Assembly (NCBI RefSeq): GCF_900168195.1 | Contig: NZ_FUYX01000001.1 | Location: 248,001-312,000, forward strand | DNA from: Allobosea thiooxidans | GTDB taxonomy: Bacteria > Pseudomonadota > Alphaproteobacteria > Rhizobiales > Beijerinckiaceae | DNA: 64,000 nucleotides | Direction: 5' to 3' | Shown here: piece after piece, positions 61,720 to 64,000 of the stretch | Numbering within the stretch: the first letter of the stretch is position 1 | Layout: each line of letters starts with the position of its first letter | Notes under the pieces: generated by a model | What the model saw: only the letters and a program-made list of their open reading frames with translations | Told to the model about the DNA's origin: nothing | Databases searched by the model: none | Program-made: the position numbers and the translations under genes

Positions 61720-62343
61720 ATGTCGCAGACCGCCAGCGCAGCCATGCCCCAGCAGCACCGCCTCTACGAAGACCTGCTCGCCTTGCCCCTGGGCACGCTG
61801 ATGGTCAGCATCGGCATCGTCCTCTTCGCCAAGGCGACGCTGCTCACCGGCGGCGCGGCCGGGCTCGCCTTGCTGCTGCAATTCGCCACGGGCGCCGATT
61901 TCAGCCTGCTGTTCTTCGCCCTCAACCTGCCGTTCTACTGGCTCGCCTTCCAGCGGATGGGGCTCGCCTTCACGCTGCGCACGGGCGCGGCCGTCGCGCT
62001 GGTCTCGTTCTTCGTCTGGGCGACGCCGGGCTGGTTCCGCATCGAGGCGGTGGCGCCGCTCTATGCCGCGGTCGCCGGCGGCGTCGCGATGGGGCTCGGC
62101 CTGCTGGCGCTGGCGCGCCACCGCACCGCGATCGGCGGCGTCAACATCCTCGCGCTCTATTTGCAGGAGCGCCACGGGCTGCGCGCCGGCTGGGTCCAGC
62201 TCGGCATCGACGCGGCGATCTTCGTCGCCGCCCTGTTCGTGCTGCCGCTGGACAAGGTCGCGCTGTCGCTGGTCGGCACGCTCGTCCTCAACGCCATCCT
62301 GGGGATGAACCACAAGCCCGGCCGCTACATGGCGGTCTCCTGA
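61720..62343 (+). CDS. YitT family membrane protein
   Basis: This 207-residue protein has about five membrane helices with YitT signatures: MVSIGIVLFAKATLLTGGAAGLALLLQF, LLFFALNLPFYWLAF and RHRTAIGGVNILALYLQERHGL. The family is widespread and its transport function is unproven. The ATG at 61720 follows CAGGG; earlier in-frame starts at 61672 (TTG) and 61690 lack a ribosome site. It is divergent from bglX and followed by the lactate dehydrogenase gene after a 94-bp gap. Confidence 0.87.
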   Translation: MSQTASAAMPQQHRLYEDLLALPLGTLMVSIGIVLFAKATLLTGGAAGLALLLQFATGADFSLLFFALNLPFYWLAFQRMGLAFTLRTGAAVALVSFFVWATPGWFRIEAVAPLYAAVAGGVAMGLGLLALARHRTAIGGVNILALYLQERHGLRAGWVQLGIDAAIFVAALFVLPLDKVALSLVGTLVLNAILGMNHKPGRYMAVS

Positions 62344-62437
62344 CGCAGGCCCATCCGCCGCTCAGGAGGTTGCGCCTCGCCCTTCGTCATGCGAGTCAGC
62401 CGGGGTAAACGACGGGTAGCGAACGGCGAGACGAGAC

Positions 62438-63607
62438 ATGGCCCAGCCCCTGACCATCGAAGACCTGCGCCTGCTGGCCAAGCGCCGCGTGCCGCGCATG
62501 TTCTACGACTATGCCGATTCCGGCGCCTGGACCGAGGGCACCTATCGCGCGAACGAGACCGACTTCGCCAAGATCAAGCTGCGCCAGCGCGTCGCCGTCG
62601 ACATGACGAACCGCTCGCTGGCCACCGAGATGATCGGTCAGCCCGTCGCGATGCCCGTCGCGCTCGCGCCGACCGGCCTCACCGGCATGCAGCACGCCGA
62701 TGGCGAGATCCTCGCGGCGCGGGCCGCCGCCAAGGCCGGCGTGCCCTTCACCCTCTCGACCATGAGCATCTGCTCGATCGAGGACGTGGCGAAGCACACC
62801 AGCGCACCCTTCTGGTTCCAGCTCTATGTGATGAAGGATCGCGACTTCATCGCCCGCCTGATCCAGCGCGCCAAGGCGGCCGGCTGCTCGGCGCTGGTGC
62901 TGACGCTCGACCTGCAGATCCTCGGCCAGCGCCACAAGGACATCCGCAACGGCCTCTCCGCCCCGCCGAAGCCGACCATCGCCAACCTGATCAACCTCGC
63001 CTTCAAGCCGCGCTGGTGCCTGAAGATGCTGGACACGCCGCGCCGGCAGTTCGGCAACATCGTCGGCCATGTCACCGGCGTCGCCGACATGTCCTCGCTC
63101 TCCAACTGGACGGCCAGCCAGTTCGATCCCCAGCTGAACTGGGACGACATCAAGTGGATCAAGGACCAGTGGGGCGGCAAGCTGATCCTCAAGGGCATCC
63201 TTGATCCCGAGGACGCCGAGATGGCGGCCAAGAGCGGCGCCGACGCGCTGATCGTCTCCAACCATGGCGGCCGCCAGCTCGACGGCGCGCTCTCCTCGAT
63301 CGAGGCCCTGCCCGGCATCGTCGAGCAGGTCGGCAACCGCATCGAGGTGCTGTTCGACGGCGGCATCCGCTCGGGCCAGGACGTGCTCAAGGCGGTCGCG
63401 CTCGGTGCCAAGGGCACCTTCATCGGCCGCGCCTTCCTCTACGGGCTCGGCGCGATGGGCGAGGAGGGCGTCACCGCCGCGCTCGACATCATCCGCAAGG
63501 AGATGGATGTCACCATGGCGCTCTGCGGCCTGCGCGACATCAAGCAGGTCGACGAGCGCGTCCTCGTCGGCGGGCGCGCCGGAGCGATCAAGCGGCTGGC
63601 CGGCTGA
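62438..63607 (+). CDS. lldD: FMN-dependent L-lactate dehydrogenase / alpha-hydroxy acid oxidase
   Basis: This 389-residue flavoprotein oxidises L-lactate or a related 2-hydroxy acid. FMN-site motifs include FYDYADSGAWTEGTYRANE, VALAPTGLTGMQHADGE, FQLYV and SNHGGRQLDGA, where the His near residue 274 is the catalytic base and the Arg binds the substrate carboxylate; VLFDGGIRSGQDVLKA and LGAKGTFIGRAFLYGL bind phosphate. The N-terminal region is of LldD length. No lactate permease or lldR regulator is beside it, so the exact hydroxy acid is uncertain. Confidence 0.93.
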   Translation: MAQPLTIEDLRLLAKRRVPRMFYDYADSGAWTEGTYRANETDFAKIKLRQRVAVDMTNRSLATEMIGQPVAMPVALAPTGLTGMQHADGEILAARAAAKAGVPFTLSTMSICSIEDVAKHTSAPFWFQLYVMKDRDFIARLIQRAKAAGCSALVLTLDLQILGQRHKDIRNGLSAPPKPTIANLINLAFKPRWCLKMLDTPRRQFGNIVGHVTGVADMSSLSNWTASQFDPQLNWDDIKWIKDQWGGKLILKGILDPEDAEMAAKSGADALIVSNHGGRQLDGALSSIEALPGIVEQVGNRIEVLFDGGIRSGQDVLKAVALGAKGTFIGRAFLYGLGAMGEEGVTAALDIIRKEMDVTMALCGLRDIKQVDERVLVGGRAGAIKRLAG

Positions 63608-63707
63608 CCACAGCCGCCGGCCGCCTTCGCTCGACCACGCCGCGATGCCGACCCCGGCATCGCGCGGAAGACGCCGCGCGGGCGGAAGACGCTGCACGGG
63701 AGGTCAC

Positions 63708-64000
63708 ATGGTCCGCGCCGTGAACGACGCACGCTTCTGGGACCGCGCCGCGCGCAAATACGCCGCCGGCCCCGTCGCCGACATGGCGGGCTATGAGCGC
63801 ACCCTCGAGCGGACCCGGGCCTATCTCGACGGCAGCGCGACGGCATTCGAATTCGGCTGCGGCACCGGGACGACGGCGCTCAGGCTCGCGCCCTTCGTCG
63901 CGCGCATCGTGGCGACCGACATATCCGGCAGCATGATCGCCATCGCGCGGGAAAGGGCCGCGGAGGGAAACCACGCCAACGCGGTCTTCGAGATCGGCAC
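63708..64000 (+). CDS. Class I SAM-dependent methyltransferase, 3' end outside window
   Basis: The frame opens with ATG at 63708 behind GGGAGG and runs off the right edge, so about 97 residues are visible. They contain FWDRAARKYAAGPVADM at the start, SAM motif I FEFGCGTGTTALRLA and motif II IVATDISGSMIAIARERA, typical of Methyltransf_11/25 enzymes. The substrate cannot be told from this part. Confidence 0.85.
   Translation, partial: MVRAVNDARFWDRAARKYAAGPVADMAGYERTLERTRAYLDGSATAFEFGCGTGTTALRLAPFVARIVATDISGSMIAIARERAAEGNHANAVFEIG

Overview
The window looks like a chromosomal segment from a GC-rich alphaproteobacterium of the Hyphomicrobiales (Rhizobiales), plausibly close to Bosea. This is inferred from the complete dcw cell-wall/division cluster in alphaproteobacterial order with ddl-ftsQ-ftsA-ftsZ-lpxC-bamD-recN-ligA behind it, CtrA-type TTAACCAT sites, an ArsR/methyltransferase-metF-metH locus, an alphaproteobacterial RNase P RNA, and several families of intergenic palindromes of the kind common in Rhizobiales. 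There are no IS elements, CRISPR arrays, tRNAs or prophage genes. The first gene (an M24 peptidase) and the last (a methyltransferase) are cut by the window edges.

Layout. 1-6.8 kb: accessory genes (peptidase, small secreted protein, AraC regulator with AzlCD exporter, MFS exporter with a divergent AraC regulator). 6.8-13.6 kb: ligA, a DUF2189 membrane protein, a 24-residue membrane microprotein, a DEAD-box helicase and an MBL-fold hydrolase. 13.8-41.6 kb, nearly all on the minus strand: the peptidoglycan and division cluster, transcribed from mraZ (41.4 kb) through rsmH, ftsL, ftsI, murE, murF, mraY, murD, ftsW, murG, murC, murB, ddl, ftsQ, ftsA, ftsZ, lpxC, bamD and recN. It is interrupted three times: by a SnoaL-like gene plus a GDPD phosphodiesterase (30.6-32.2 kb), by a DUF559 nuclease gene bounded by palindromic repeats (26.2-26.8 kb), and by a MarR/nitroreductase/EamA module (23.2-25.3 kb). 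After two of these breaks the next division gene (ftsW, ddl) carries a CtrA-like box just upstream.

42-46.4 kb: divergent ohrR/ohr peroxide defence with a clear operator, rnpB, a lytic transglycosylase, a TerB/DnaJ protein and an AmiD-like amidase. 46.6-51.5 kb: a MacAB-like tripartite export system whose adaptor carries a Spy/CpxP-like helical insert, followed by a PAS protein with a degenerate GGDEF domain. 51.5-58.3 kb: a GNAT and a PhnA-like protein, then the methionine-cycle operon (ArsR-methyltransferase, metF, metH) behind a near-perfect palindromic operator. 59-64 kb: cold-shock protein, periplasmic GH3 beta-glucosidase, YitT-like membrane protein, FMN-dependent L-lactate dehydrogenase and the start of a methyltransferase.

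The genes work together mainly in envelope growth: MurC-F, MraY and MurG build lipid II, FtsW and FtsI polymerise it at the septum organised by FtsA, FtsZ, FtsQ and FtsL, and LpxC and BamD supply the outer membrane. The most notable regulatory signals are a four-repeat, 10-bp-period MraZ box lying on the mraZ promoter and the CtrA-type sites at the re-started parts of the cluster.
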